Below are positions 27,084 to 34,709 of a stretch of 37,955 nucleotides of DNA, one piece after another (position 1 is the first letter of the stretch; every line of letters starts with the position of its first letter). A program made the translations under genes and the position numbers. The notes below the pieces were generated by a model. That model was not told the origin of the DNA. It saw nothing but the letters and a program-made list of their open reading frames with translations, and did no database searches. This DNA is from an uncultured Rhodospirillaceae bacterium (lineage in GTDB: Bacteria; Pseudomonadota; Alphaproteobacteria; Dongiales; Dongiaceae): the NCBI GenBank assembly GCA_902826565.1, contig CADEFF010000010.1, positions 55,929-93,883 of the forward strand. The letters are read 5' to 3'.

Positions 27084-28460
27084 TCACCAGGACCCGATCT
27101 CGAGACGCAACGGATCGCGCGGTCGCAGCGTGATGGTCGACCGCAACGCGACCGGCTTCGCATCGGCCGGCGCGAATCGGTAGGCCTGCACCAGCCGCGC
27201 CACCATGTAGGGCGCTTCCAGCATGGCGAGCCGGCTGCCGACGCAGGTGCGCGGACCGGCGCCGAACGGGATGTACTGGAACGGATGGCGCGCGCGGCCG
27301 GCGGCCTGCCTGTCGAAGCGCTCGGGCCGGAAGCTCTCCGGCTCGTCCCAAAGCTCGGGGCGGCGATGCATCGCCTGGACGCAGACCACCACGATGCTGC
27401 CCTTCCTCACCGCAACGCCGCCGATCGCATCCTCCGCGAGGGCGGTGCGCGAGATCGCCCAGGCCGGCGCATAGAGCCGCATCGCCTCCTGCATGACGGC
27501 CTCGGCCATCGGCACGCGATCCATCGCGAGCGGCGACACCAGACCCGCGGCCAAGGCGCGCTCGTACTCGCCCTTGAGCCGCGCCTGACAGGCGGGATTC
27601 CTCGCCAGCAGGTGGAGCGCCCAGACCAGAAGCGTCGCCGTCGTCTCCTGCCCGGCGAAGAGATAGGTCATGATCTCGTTGCGCACCTGGCGCGCGTCGA
27701 TCTCGGGCCAGGCCGGGCTGTCGCAGGCATCGATCAATTGCGACAGCAGATCGTCGTGGTTCCCCGGATTGGCGCGGCGTTCGGCGACGAGACCGGCGCA
27801 GAAGACGTCGAGCCGCGCCAGCGCCCGGCGGCAGGCGAGATTCTCCGGCGTCGGCAGCCGGCCGCTGAGCGCCGTGAGGGCGAACGCGCGACGTCCCGCA
27901 TGGGCCAGCACCACCTCCATGTCGCGCCGCACCGCTTCGGCCCGGCCGCCGAGCCGCGAGCCCAGCAGGAACTCGACGATCACCGCGAGCGTCGCGCGGC
28001 CGATCGCGGGCTCGATCCCGATGCGCCGGTTGCTCCGGGCGGCCTCGGCCCAGTCGGCGATCGTCGCATCGGCCGCCGCGACGATCGATGGGGCGCTGTC
28101 CGGCATGCGCGACGGGCGGAAGACCGGCTGCTCGAGCTCGCGCAGGCGGCGCCAGAGCGCGCCCTCGGCGGTCAGCACCCCCTGCCCGATCAGGTCGCGC
28201 AGCGCGCCGAAATTCTTCCGGTATCTGGCCGCGTTCTGATGCAGCACCTGGCGCGCGACATCGGGATCGGCGACCACGATCACGTCGCGCCCCGCGATGG
28301 AGAAGCGCGCAACCGCGCCATAGCGCAGCGCGGTTTCGGAAAAGAACCCGATCGGATCGCGCCAGATCCGGAAGAGCGCGCCCAGCGAAGAGAGCGGACG
28401 CGGCGCGACGCTGCGACCCGGCAAGGTCGCCGATACGACGTCGGTCTGCGCTATCGCCAT
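27084..28460 (-). CDS. Cytochrome P450 (E-class-like, 458 aa)
   Basis: Complete P450. C-helix WRRLRELEQPVF (W103), I-helix oxygen-binding motif AGQETT (269-274), K-helix ExxR as EAMR (325-328), PERF (379-382) and the heme-binding loop FGAGPRTCVGSR with axial C406. There is no N-terminal membrane anchor, so it is soluble. The AG-x-ETT and FxxGPRxCxG forms resemble the CYP4/CYP102-like E-class more than CYP101-type bacterial P450s. No ferredoxin or reductase gene is adjacent. The start ATG (28460) has a weak ribosome site. It is divergent from the flavoprotein at 28691 (230 bp between starts). Substrate unknown; sequence similarity to the P450 at 30940-32334 is moderate, so the two are not a recent duplication. 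Confidence 0.95.
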   Translation of the reverse strand: MAIAQTDVVSATLPGRSVAPRPLSSLGALFRIWRDPIGFFSETALRYGAVARFSIAGRDVIVVADPDVARQVLHQNAARYRKNFGALRDLIGQGVLTAEGALWRRLRELEQPVFRPSRMPDSAPSIVAAADATIADWAEAARSNRRIGIEPAIGRATLAVIVEFLLGSRLGGRAEAVRRDMEVVLAHAGRRAFALTALSGRLPTPENLACRRALARLDVFCAGLVAERRANPGNHDDLLSQLIDACDSPAWPEIDARQVRNEIMTYLFAGQETTATLLVWALHLLARNPACQARLKGEYERALAAGLVSPLAMDRVPMAEAVMQEAMRLYAPAWAISRTALAEDAIGGVAVRKGSIVVVCVQAMHRRPELWDEPESFRPERFDRQAAGRARHPFQYIPFGAGPRTCVGSRLAMLEAPYMVARLVQAYRFAPADAKPVALRSTITLRPRDPLRLEIGSW

Positions 28461-28610
28461 GGATCCACTGCCCGCACGGACGGCATGTCGATCGTACCCC
28501 CGGAAAATACGGGACCGACGCCGCCGCCCGGAATCATAGCCGACCGCGCCCCCGCCGCAACCGGTTCCGCGAATCCCCGCCCTCGGCGCGACCTGCGCGT
28601 GTCCCTGCCA

Positions 28611-28639
28611 TTGACCGCAATGGAAACGGCCTTCTAGCC
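28611..28639 (+). promoter_or_regulatory. Candidate promoter of the TMADH-like flavoprotein gene
   Basis: TTGACC (28611-28616), 17-nt spacer, CTAGCC (28634-28639). The -35 is good; the -10 is poor. The rest of the 230-bp gap to the P450 start shows nothing recognisable except the leader element at 28638-28685. Confidence 0.35.
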
Positions 28640-28685
28640 TCTCCCGGCGCCCGCGCGCGGGGCGGCAGCGTTCACGAGGGGGAGG
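28638..28685 (+). promoter_or_regulatory. Possible Shine-Dalgarno-sequestering leader structure
   Basis: CCTCTCCC (28638-28645) can pair with the Shine-Dalgarno GGGGGAGG (28678-28685) over 8 bp with one G-U pair. An inner GC-rich stem (CGCCC/GGGCG) is possible between them. If the transcript begins upstream of 28638 this would hide the ribosome site of the gene at 28691. Confidence 0.35.
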
Positions 28686-28690
28686 CGCCG

Positions 28691-30787
28691 ATGGCGCGCG
28701 ATCCGCGATACGACATCCTGTTCGAGCCGGTGCGGATCGGGCCGGTCACGTCCAAAAACCGCTTCTACCAGGTGCCGCACTGTTCCGGCATGGGCAGCGG
28801 CCTGCCGCAGACGCTCGCCGCCATGCGCGGCATGAAGGCGGAAGGCGGCTGGGGCGTGGTCAACACGGAGTATTGCTCGATCCACCCCACGAGCGACGAC
28901 ACGCCCTACCCCTATTGCAGGCTCTGGGACGAGGACGATGTCCGCGACCACCGGCTGATGACGGAGGCGGTCCACGCCCATGGCAGCCTCGCCGGGGTCG
29001 AGCTCTGGCATGGCGGGATCCATGCGATCAACCGCTACAGCCGCGCCGATCTCCTCGCGCCCAGCCACCGGCCCGTCCATAACTACGATCCGGTCCAGGC
29101 GCGCCGCATGGATCGCGGCGATATCCGCGACCTGCGCCGCTGGCAGGCCGATGCCGCGAAGCGCGCCGTCCGGGCGGGCTTCGACATCGTCTATGTCTAT
29201 GCGGGCCACGGCTATCTCCCCTGCCAGTTCCTGTCGCGCCGCTTCAACGATCGCGGCGACGAATATGGCGGCAGCCTCGAGAACCGCGCCCGGCTGCTGA
29301 AGGAGATGATCCTCGACACCCGCGAGGCGGTCGGCGACAAGGCGGCGGTCGCGGTCCGGCTCATGGTGGACGAGATGCATGGCGATCTCGGCGTCACCTG
29401 GGAGCGCGAAGGCCGCGCGGTCATCGAGATGCTGGGCGAGCTGCCCGATCTCTGGGACGTCCAGCTCGGCGAGTATGTCGTCGATTCCCGCTCCTCGCGC
29501 TTCGCCCGGGAAGGCGCGCAGGAGCCTTACGTCGCCTTCGTGAAGGCGATGACCACCAGGCCCGTGGTGGGGGTCGGCCGCTTCACCTCGCCGGACACGA
29601 TGGTCTCGCAGATCAGGCGCGGCATTCTCGATTTCATCGGCGCCGCGCGGCCGTCGATCGCCGATCCCTTCCTGCCGAAGAAGATCGAGGAAGGCCGGCC
29701 CGAGGACATCCGCGAATGCATCGGCTGCAACATCTGCATCGCGGGGAACGGCACCGGCGCGCCGATCCGCTGCACGCAGAACCCGACCATGGGAGAGGAA
29801 TGGCGGCGCGGCTGGCATCCCGAACGGATCGCGCCGAAAGGCGCGGAGGCGCGGGTGCTGGTGGTGGGCGCGGGCCCGGCCGGGCTCGAATGCGCGCGCG
29901 CCCTCGGGCAGCGCGGCTATGACCTGCATCTCGCCGAGGCGACGGAGGAACTCGGCGGACGCGTGCGCGCGGAAGCGAAGCTGCCGGGCCTCGCCGAGTG
30001 GATGCGGGTGCATGACTGGCGCGTCGGCCAGATCGAGCGCATGCCGAACGTCGCGATCTATCGCGCGAGCCGTCTCGGCGTCGAGGACGTGCTCGATTTC
30101 GCGGCCGATCATGTGGTGATCGCGACGGGCGCTGCCTGGCGCCGCGACGGGCTCGGGCGCGCGAACGACGCGCCCATCGCCGGCATGGAGGGGCTCGGCG
30201 TCTTCACGCCGGAAGATGTCTATGCCGGCCGCGAGATCGCGGGCCCGGTCGTCGTCTTCGACGACGATCACTTCTATCTGGGCGGCGTGCTGGCCGAGGC
30301 GCTCAAGGCGCGCGGGCTCGAGGTGACGCTGGTGACGCCGGCGGGCCACGCGTCGGAATGGACGCAAGCGAGCCTCGAGCAGGGCTTCATCCAGTCGCGC
30401 CTCCTCGAAAGCGGGATCGAGATCGTCACGGGGCAGCGGCTCGCCGGCATGGCGCCCGGCAAGGCGCTGCTCGCCTGCGCCTATACCGGCCGGACGACCG
30501 AGCGGCGGGCGCAGTCGGTGCTGCTGGTGACGGCGCGGCTACCTTCGGAGGCGCTCTATTTCGGGCTGCTCGCCGAACCCGCGCGACTCGAAGCCGCCGG
30601 CATCCGGTCGGTCACCCGAATCGGCGACTGCCTCGCGCCCTCGACGATCGCCGCCGCCGTACAATCGGGCCATCGATTTGCCCGCGAATTCGGCGGAAAA
30701 CCGCCGGAGACTCCCGATTTCCGCGTAGAACATGTCCGCCATGAGCCGGACGCAAGGCCGCAAACCGGCCTGGGAAGCGGAAATTAA
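28691..30787 (+). CDS. Trimethylamine-dehydrogenase-like flavoprotein (FMN, 4Fe-4S, Rossmann domains)
   Basis: A 698-aa enzyme related to trimethylamine/dimethylamine/histamine dehydrogenases and 2,4-dienoyl-CoA reductase. Order: Old-Yellow-Enzyme barrel (1-340), 4Fe-4S motif C343-x2-C346-x2-C349-x11-C361 in ECIGCNICIAG...RCTQNP, then ADP/FAD-type Rossmann domain (VLVVGAGPAGLE, ~389-400) and a C-terminal domain. NRFYQVPHCSGMG places C31 where TMADH Cys30 carries 6-S-cysteinyl FMN; Y61, Y170 and H173 match TMADH Tyr60, Tyr169 and His172. However, the tryptophans matching Trp264 and Trp355 of the TMADH substrate bowl are absent: residues 257-300 and 349-361 contain no Trp, and the first region is three residues shorter. 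So trimethylamine is an unlikely substrate; another amine or methylated compound, with electrons to ETF, is possible. ATG 28691 has GGGGGAGG upstream. Confidence 0.93.
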   Translation: MARDPRYDILFEPVRIGPVTSKNRFYQVPHCSGMGSGLPQTLAAMRGMKAEGGWGVVNTEYCSIHPTSDDTPYPYCRLWDEDDVRDHRLMTEAVHAHGSLAGVELWHGGIHAINRYSRADLLAPSHRPVHNYDPVQARRMDRGDIRDLRRWQADAAKRAVRAGFDIVYVYAGHGYLPCQFLSRRFNDRGDEYGGSLENRARLLKEMILDTREAVGDKAAVAVRLMVDEMHGDLGVTWEREGRAVIEMLGELPDLWDVQLGEYVVDSRSSRFAREGAQEPYVAFVKAMTTRPVVGVGRFTSPDTMVSQIRRGILDFIGAARPSIADPFLPKKIEEGRPEDIRECIGCNICIAGNGTGAPIRCTQNPTMGEEWRRGWHPERIAPKGAEARVLVVGAGPAGLECARALGQRGYDLHLAEATEELGGRVRAEAKLPGLAEWMRVHDWRVGQIERMPNVAIYRASRLGVEDVLDFAADHVVIATGAAWRRDGLGRANDAPIAGMEGLGVFTPEDVYAGREIAGPVVVFDDDHFYLGGVLAEALKARGLEVTLVTPAGHASEWTQASLEQGFIQSRLLESGIEIVTGQRLAGMAPGKALLACAYTGRTTERRAQSVLLVTARLPSEALYFGLLAEPARLEAAGIRSVTRIGDCLAPSTIAAAVQSGHRFAREFGGKPPETPDFRVEHVRHEPDARPQTGLGSGN

Positions 30788-30798
30788 CCATTTGTTAA
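30784..30798. promoter_or_regulatory. Perfect TTAA-N7-TTAA site (CtrA-type box)
   Basis: TTAACCATTTGTTAA matches the CtrA consensus TTAA-N7-TTAA exactly. It overlaps the stop codon of the flavoprotein gene and lies ~20-35 bp upstream of the candidate small RNA. It stands out in very GC-rich DNA. Confidence 0.5.
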
Positions 30799-30812
30799 TC
30801 GCCGAGGCCTGA

Positions 30813-30895
30813 AATGGAATCGTCTAGCCCCTCCCAAGCCTAGACGAGAGTCCCCCAACGAAGGGCCGCGGCACCCAACCGCGGCCCTTATTTCG
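30813..30895 (+). ncRNA. Candidate trans-acting small RNA with C-rich loop
   Basis: Between convergent genes there are two stems in series. Hairpin 1: TCGTCTAG (30820-30827) pairs with CTAGACGA (30840-30847), 8 bp, leaving the loop CCCCTCCCAAGC that contains CCTCCC, complementary to a Shine-Dalgarno. A short C-rich linker follows, then the terminator stem at 30861-30889. A weak promoter TTGTTA-N17-TGGAAT (30792-30820) and the CtrA-type box precede it; with that promoter the RNA would start near 30827, so the true 5' end is uncertain. C-rich anti-Shine-Dalgarno loops are typical of several alphaproteobacterial sRNAs; no exact family is recognised. Confidence 0.45.
30861..30889. terminator. Intrinsic terminator between convergent flavoprotein and P450 genes
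   Basis: Perfect 11-bp stem AAGGGCCGCGG (30861-30871), loop CACCCAA, CCGCGGCCCTT (30879-30889), followed by ATTTCG on the plus strand. It would end the flavoprotein and/or small-RNA transcript; on the minus strand it could also serve the P450 whose stop is at 30940. Confidence 0.8.
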
Positions 30896-30939
30896 TGCCG
30901 ATTCGGGACGTTGCGGCAGGCGACGAGGCCGGCCCGGCG

Positions 30940-32334
30940 CTACCGGCGCTCGATCAGGAGCTGGTGGCCGCCCTTCGGCCGCATCGAGATCGACCAGACA
31001 TAGCTCGGCGAGACGGGACCGAGGCTGAAGCGGTAGCGCTGCAGCATGCGCGCCAGAACCAGCGGGCCCTCGATCATCGCGAAGCGGTGGCCGATACAGG
31101 CGCGCGGGCCGGCGCTGAAGGGCAGATAGCTGAAGGGGTAGCGCTCCTTCGCATGCTCCGGCAGGAAGCGCTCCGGCCAGAAATCGTTCGGCCGCTCCCA
31201 GAGCGCCGCCTGCCGGTGCAGCGCGACCACCGAGATGGTGAGCTGCAGCCCCTTCGGGATCGACACGCCCTCGAACGAATCTTCCTCGTTGGCGAAGCGG
31301 CTCAGCATCGGCACCGGCGGATAGAGCCGCATCGCCTCGGCGAACACCGCACCGAGCAGCGGCAGCCGGTCGAGATCGTCGTACTCGGGGACACGGTCGC
31401 CGACCGCCTGGTCGATTTCCGCCTGCACCCGCGCCTGCATCTCCGGATGCTCGGCGAGGAGCCGGATCGTCCAGGAGAGCGCCGTCGCCGTCGTCTCGTA
31501 GCCGGCGATGACGAAGGTGACGATCTCGTTCCTGACCTGGCGATCCGTCATCTCGGGGAATTCCGGATCGTTGCGCGCCTCGAACAACAGCTTCAGCAGA
31601 TCGTCCGGCTGCGGATCGACCGCCGCGCGGCGCAGCATGAAGCCGCGCGTCATCCGGCTGACGCGCTGGACTGCGAGCGCGAAGCGCCGGTCGAGGTCGG
31701 GGCGGCGCCGGCGCACCTCGCCGGTCACGTCCCAGGCGAAGCGCGCGGCGATGACGAGCGCGGTCTCCACCTCGTCCATCACCCGCGGGCCGAAGCTCGC
31801 GATACTGGCGTTGAAGAGCATGCCGAGCACGACATTGAGCGTGATCTGCTGCACGCCGCGATCGACGGCGAAGGGCGTGCCGGTGCCGGCCGCGGGCGCC
31901 CATTCCTCGAGCACCGCGTCGGTCGCCGCGGCGATGACCGGCGGCATGGATTTCAGGCGCGCGGTCGCGAAGGCGGGCTGGCTCAGCTTCCGCAGCTTCT
32001 GCCACTTTCGCCCTTGCGTGATCAGGATGCTGTCGCCGAAGACCTGCGCGATCGGCCCGTAGCTTTTGCGATAATTCTCGACCCGGGTCTGCAGCAGATG
32101 GCGCGCGAAATCGGGATGCTGCACCACATAGATGAAGCTCTTGCCGAGATGGAGTCCGATCAGGGGCCGCTCGAAGCGCTGCGCCATGAGATAGAGGACG
32201 CGCACCGGGTCCGACTGGAACAGCTTGAGATCGACGCGGGTGGACGGGACTTTCTTTCCCTTGGCGGTCGCCCCGGCGGCCTGCCACGCCCCCGGACCGG
32301 CCCGCTGTCGCTTCGGCTGCTGGTCGCTGGACAT
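30940..32334 (-). CDS. Cytochrome P450 (E-class-like, ~464 aa)
   Basis: Complete P450. C-helix GRKWQKLRKLSQPAF, I-helix AGYETT (277-282), K-helix EAMR (333-336), PERF (387-390), heme loop FSAGPRACIGHRFAM with axial C413. The general form (AGxETT, long N-terminal half, RLYPPVP after ExxR) resembles CYP4/CYP102-like enzymes that hydroxylate fatty acids or terpenoids; the actual substrate is unknown. The ATG at 32334 (MSSDQQPKRQ) is chosen; a TTG at 32439 would add a 35-residue Arg/Ser-rich stretch with no conserved character. No redox partner is nearby. It lies 127 bp downstream of gshA on the same strand and converges on the flavoprotein gene. Confidence 0.94.
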   Translation of the reverse strand: MSSDQQPKRQRAGPGAWQAAGATAKGKKVPSTRVDLKLFQSDPVRVLYLMAQRFERPLIGLHLGKSFIYVVQHPDFARHLLQTRVENYRKSYGPIAQVFGDSILITQGRKWQKLRKLSQPAFATARLKSMPPVIAAATDAVLEEWAPAAGTGTPFAVDRGVQQITLNVVLGMLFNASIASFGPRVMDEVETALVIAARFAWDVTGEVRRRRPDLDRRFALAVQRVSRMTRGFMLRRAAVDPQPDDLLKLLFEARNDPEFPEMTDRQVRNEIVTFVIAGYETTATALSWTIRLLAEHPEMQARVQAEIDQAVGDRVPEYDDLDRLPLLGAVFAEAMRLYPPVPMLSRFANEEDSFEGVSIPKGLQLTISVVALHRQAALWERPNDFWPERFLPEHAKERYPFSYLPFSAGPRACIGHRFAMIEGPLVLARMLQRYRFSLGPVSPSYVWSISMRPKGGHQLLIERR

Positions 32335-32461
32335 GAGGGCGGAGGGCTCCGGACGGGAGGAGAAACGGCCCCGTCCGGATCGGCAGGACGAAGCGCGGGC
32401 GCGGCCGTCGAATCGGCGGGAGGCCGGCCCGACTAGCAATCGAGCCGAGCCCGCCTCCGCG

Positions 32462-33826
32462 TCAATAGGCGAATTCGGCGAAGACCGGATCGACCGACTT
32501 GCCCCAGCGTTCGTTGAAGGCTTCGAGCTTGAGCGCGGCCGGCGTGCGGCCGCTGTCGGCGATCTCGTCGAGCGGGCTCAGGAAATGCGATTCGTTCTGG
32601 CCGCTGCTGTCGAGCCGGGCCCGGCGCTGCAGACCGCCGCGCGCGATGGCGACGATCTCCTTCGCGACCTCCTGCACCGACCGGCCGCCAATCTTCGCCC
32701 CCAGCGCCAGCCGCGGCACGTCCCTCCACATCGCCTCCTGGTCCTCGACGGTCCAGTCCTTCACCAGCTCGGCCGCCGCATCGAGCGCGATCCTGTCGTA
32801 GAGCAGCCCGACCCAGAGCGCCGGCAGCGCGCAGATGCGGTCCCAGCGCCCGCTGTCGGCGCCGCGCATCTCGAGGAAGCGCTTGAGCCGCACTTCGGGG
32901 AAGACCGTCGTCAGATGGTCGGTCCAGTCGCCCATGCCTGGCAGCTCGCCCGGCAGCGCCGGCAGCCTGCCTTTCAGGAAATCGCGGAAGCTCTGGCCGC
33001 TCGCGTCGATATAGCGCCCTTCGCGGAAGACGAAATACATGGGCACGTCGAGCAGGTAATCGACGTAGCGCTCGAAGCCGTAGCCCGGCTCGAAGACGAA
33101 GGGCAGCATGCCGCACCGGTCCGGATCGGTGTCGGTCCAGACGTGGCTGCGATAGCTGAGAAACCCGTTGGGCTTGCCCTCGGTGAAGGGGGAATCGGCG
33201 AAGAGGGCGGTCGCGACCGGCTGCAGCGCGAGGCTCACGCGCATCTTGCGCACCATGTCCGCCTCGGACTCGAAATCGAGGTTCACCTGCACGGTACAGG
33301 TGCGCAGCATCATGTCGTGGCCGAGCTTGCCCTTCTTGGCCATGTAGTCGCGCATGATCTTGTAGCGGCCCTTCGGCATCCAGGGGATGTCGGCGCGCGC
33401 CCATTTCGGCTGGAAGCCCATGCCGAGCATGCCGAGGCCGAGCTCGTTGCCGACCTCCTTCACCTGCTTCAGGTGGGTCTGCAGCTCGGCGCAGGTCTGG
33501 TGCAGCGTCTCGAGCGGCGCGCCCGACAGCTCGAACTGGCCGCCCGGCTCGAGCGTGATGTTGCAGCCGTTGCTGGCGAGCGCGATCGGCTTCCCGTCCT
33601 CGAGGACCGGTTCCCAGCCGAAGCGCGTCAGCCCCTCGAGCAGCGCGCGGACCCCGACCTCGCCCTCATAGGGCAGCGGCCGCAGATCGGCGAGCTTGAA
33701 TCCGAATTTCTCGTGCTCGGTGCCGATGCGCCACTGCGCGGCCGGCTTCGAGCCCGCGGCGATATACTCGACGAGCTGGCGCTTGTCGGTGATCGCTTCG
33801 CCCTTGGATATGGGTGGCGCCGACAT
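32462..33826 (-). CDS. gshA: Glutamate--cysteine ligase (plant/alphaproteobacterial type)
   Basis: First enzyme of glutathione synthesis, joining glutamate and cysteine with ATP. 454 aa; the type is that of plants and alphaproteobacteria, not E. coli GshA. Signatures: WRIGTEHEKFGF near residue 32, NITLEPGGQFELSGAPLETLHQT, GFQPKW, MMLRTCTVQVNLDF, and SPFTEGKPNGFLSYRSHVWTDTD. The ATG at 33826 (MSAPPISKGEAITDKRQL) gives the usual N-terminus although the ribosome site is weak. It lies 28 nt after rsmE and is probably co-transcribed with it. Confidence 0.96.
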   Translation of the reverse strand: MSAPPISKGEAITDKRQLVEYIAAGSKPAAQWRIGTEHEKFGFKLADLRPLPYEGEVGVRALLEGLTRFGWEPVLEDGKPIALASNGCNITLEPGGQFELSGAPLETLHQTCAELQTHLKQVKEVGNELGLGMLGMGFQPKWARADIPWMPKGRYKIMRDYMAKKGKLGHDMMLRTCTVQVNLDFESEADMVRKMRVSLALQPVATALFADSPFTEGKPNGFLSYRSHVWTDTDPDRCGMLPFVFEPGYGFERYVDYLLDVPMYFVFREGRYIDASGQSFRDFLKGRLPALPGELPGMGDWTDHLTTVFPEVRLKRFLEMRGADSGRWDRICALPALWVGLLYDRIALDAAAELVKDWTVEDQEAMWRDVPRLALGAKIGGRSVQEVAKEIVAIARGGLQRRARLDSSGQNESHFLSPLDEIADSGRTPAALKLEAFNERWGKSVDPVFAEFAY

Positions 33827-33854
33827 GCCGACCGCTGCTTTTCCCGAAATTCGC

Positions 33855-34667
33855 TTAGCGCTGCGGCGGCCTCCTGGCCCCATCGCCGACGATCGCCTGC
33901 CAGCAGGCGAGCGCCGCCACCGCGGCGGTGTCGGCCCTGAGGATGCGAGGCCCCAAGCCGACGGCCGTAACAAACGGGAGTTTGGAGAGCGCGTCAAGCT
34001 CGGCCGATGCGAAGCCGCCCTCCGGTCCGACGAGAATGGCCGCCGGTCCGATCGCCTCGCCGCGCTCGCGCAAGATTTCCTGCAACACGCTCGCAATCGG
34101 CCGCGCATCGCCGGCTTCCGCGCAGAGCAGGAGACGACGTTCCTTCGGCCATCGGTGCGCAAGTTCCCCAAGAGTAACCGGTTCGCGGATCTCGGGGACG
34201 CTGAGCCGCTCGGTCTGCTCGGCGGCCTCGATCGCGTTGGCGCGCAGCCGCTCGAGATTGACGCGCGTCATCGCGGTGCGCTCGGTGAAGACCGGCCAGA
34301 TCGCGGCGGCGCCGAGCTCGCTCGCCTTCTCGGCGACGAGATCGATCCGCTGCCGCTTGATCGGCGCGAAGACGAGCCAGAGATCGGCGTCCGGCGCCTG
34401 CGGGCGCGTCAGCGCCTCCGCGCGCAACCGCACGCCGCGGCGCGCGACCTCCTCGATCCGCGCGCGCCACTCGCCGTCGCGCCCGTTGAAGAGGCCGACC
34501 GCGTCGCCGGGTCCGAGCCGGAGCACCTGCTTCAGGTAGTGCGCCCGGTCCCTGTCGAGCGCGAGCTCCGCCCCCGCCTGCAGCGGCGCATCGACATAGA
34601 GCCGCGTCGCCACGCCGCCGGCGACCATGCCCGTGGAATGCGTGCCCGTGGAGTCCGTATCCGTCAT
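33855..34667 (-). CDS. rsmE: 16S rRNA (uracil(1498)-N(3))-methyltransferase
   Basis: A 270-aa SPOUT-class methyltransferase that methylates U1498 of 16S rRNA with S-adenosylmethionine. N-terminal PUA-like domain (TRLYVDAPLQAGAELALDRDRAHYLKQVLRL) then the trefoil knot with ILVGPEGGFASAELDAL and LGPRILRADTAAVAAL. The start at 34667 adds a short Thr/Ser/Gly tail; an in-frame ATG 13 codons later gives MVAGGVATRLYVDAPL and is an alternative. It is divergent from ubiA (42 bp) and upstream of gshA. Confidence 0.96.
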   Translation of the reverse strand: MTDTDSTGTHSTGMVAGGVATRLYVDAPLQAGAELALDRDRAHYLKQVLRLGPGDAVGLFNGRDGEWRARIEEVARRGVRLRAEALTRPQAPDADLWLVFAPIKRQRIDLVAEKASELGAAAIWPVFTERTAMTRVNLERLRANAIEAAEQTERLSVPEIREPVTLGELAHRWPKERRLLLCAEAGDARPIASVLQEILRERGEAIGPAAILVGPEGGFASAELDALSKLPFVTAVGLGPRILRADTAAVAALACWQAIVGDGARRPPQR

Positions 34668-34709
34668 CGGTGCTTGAGACTCCCCGCCGCTTCCCGGCAA
34701 GATTAGTTC

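Noticed and set aside
32225-33940. 571-codon plus-strand open frame opposite gshA
   Set aside because: Antisense shadow of gshA and the P450 5' end; no motif and biased composition.
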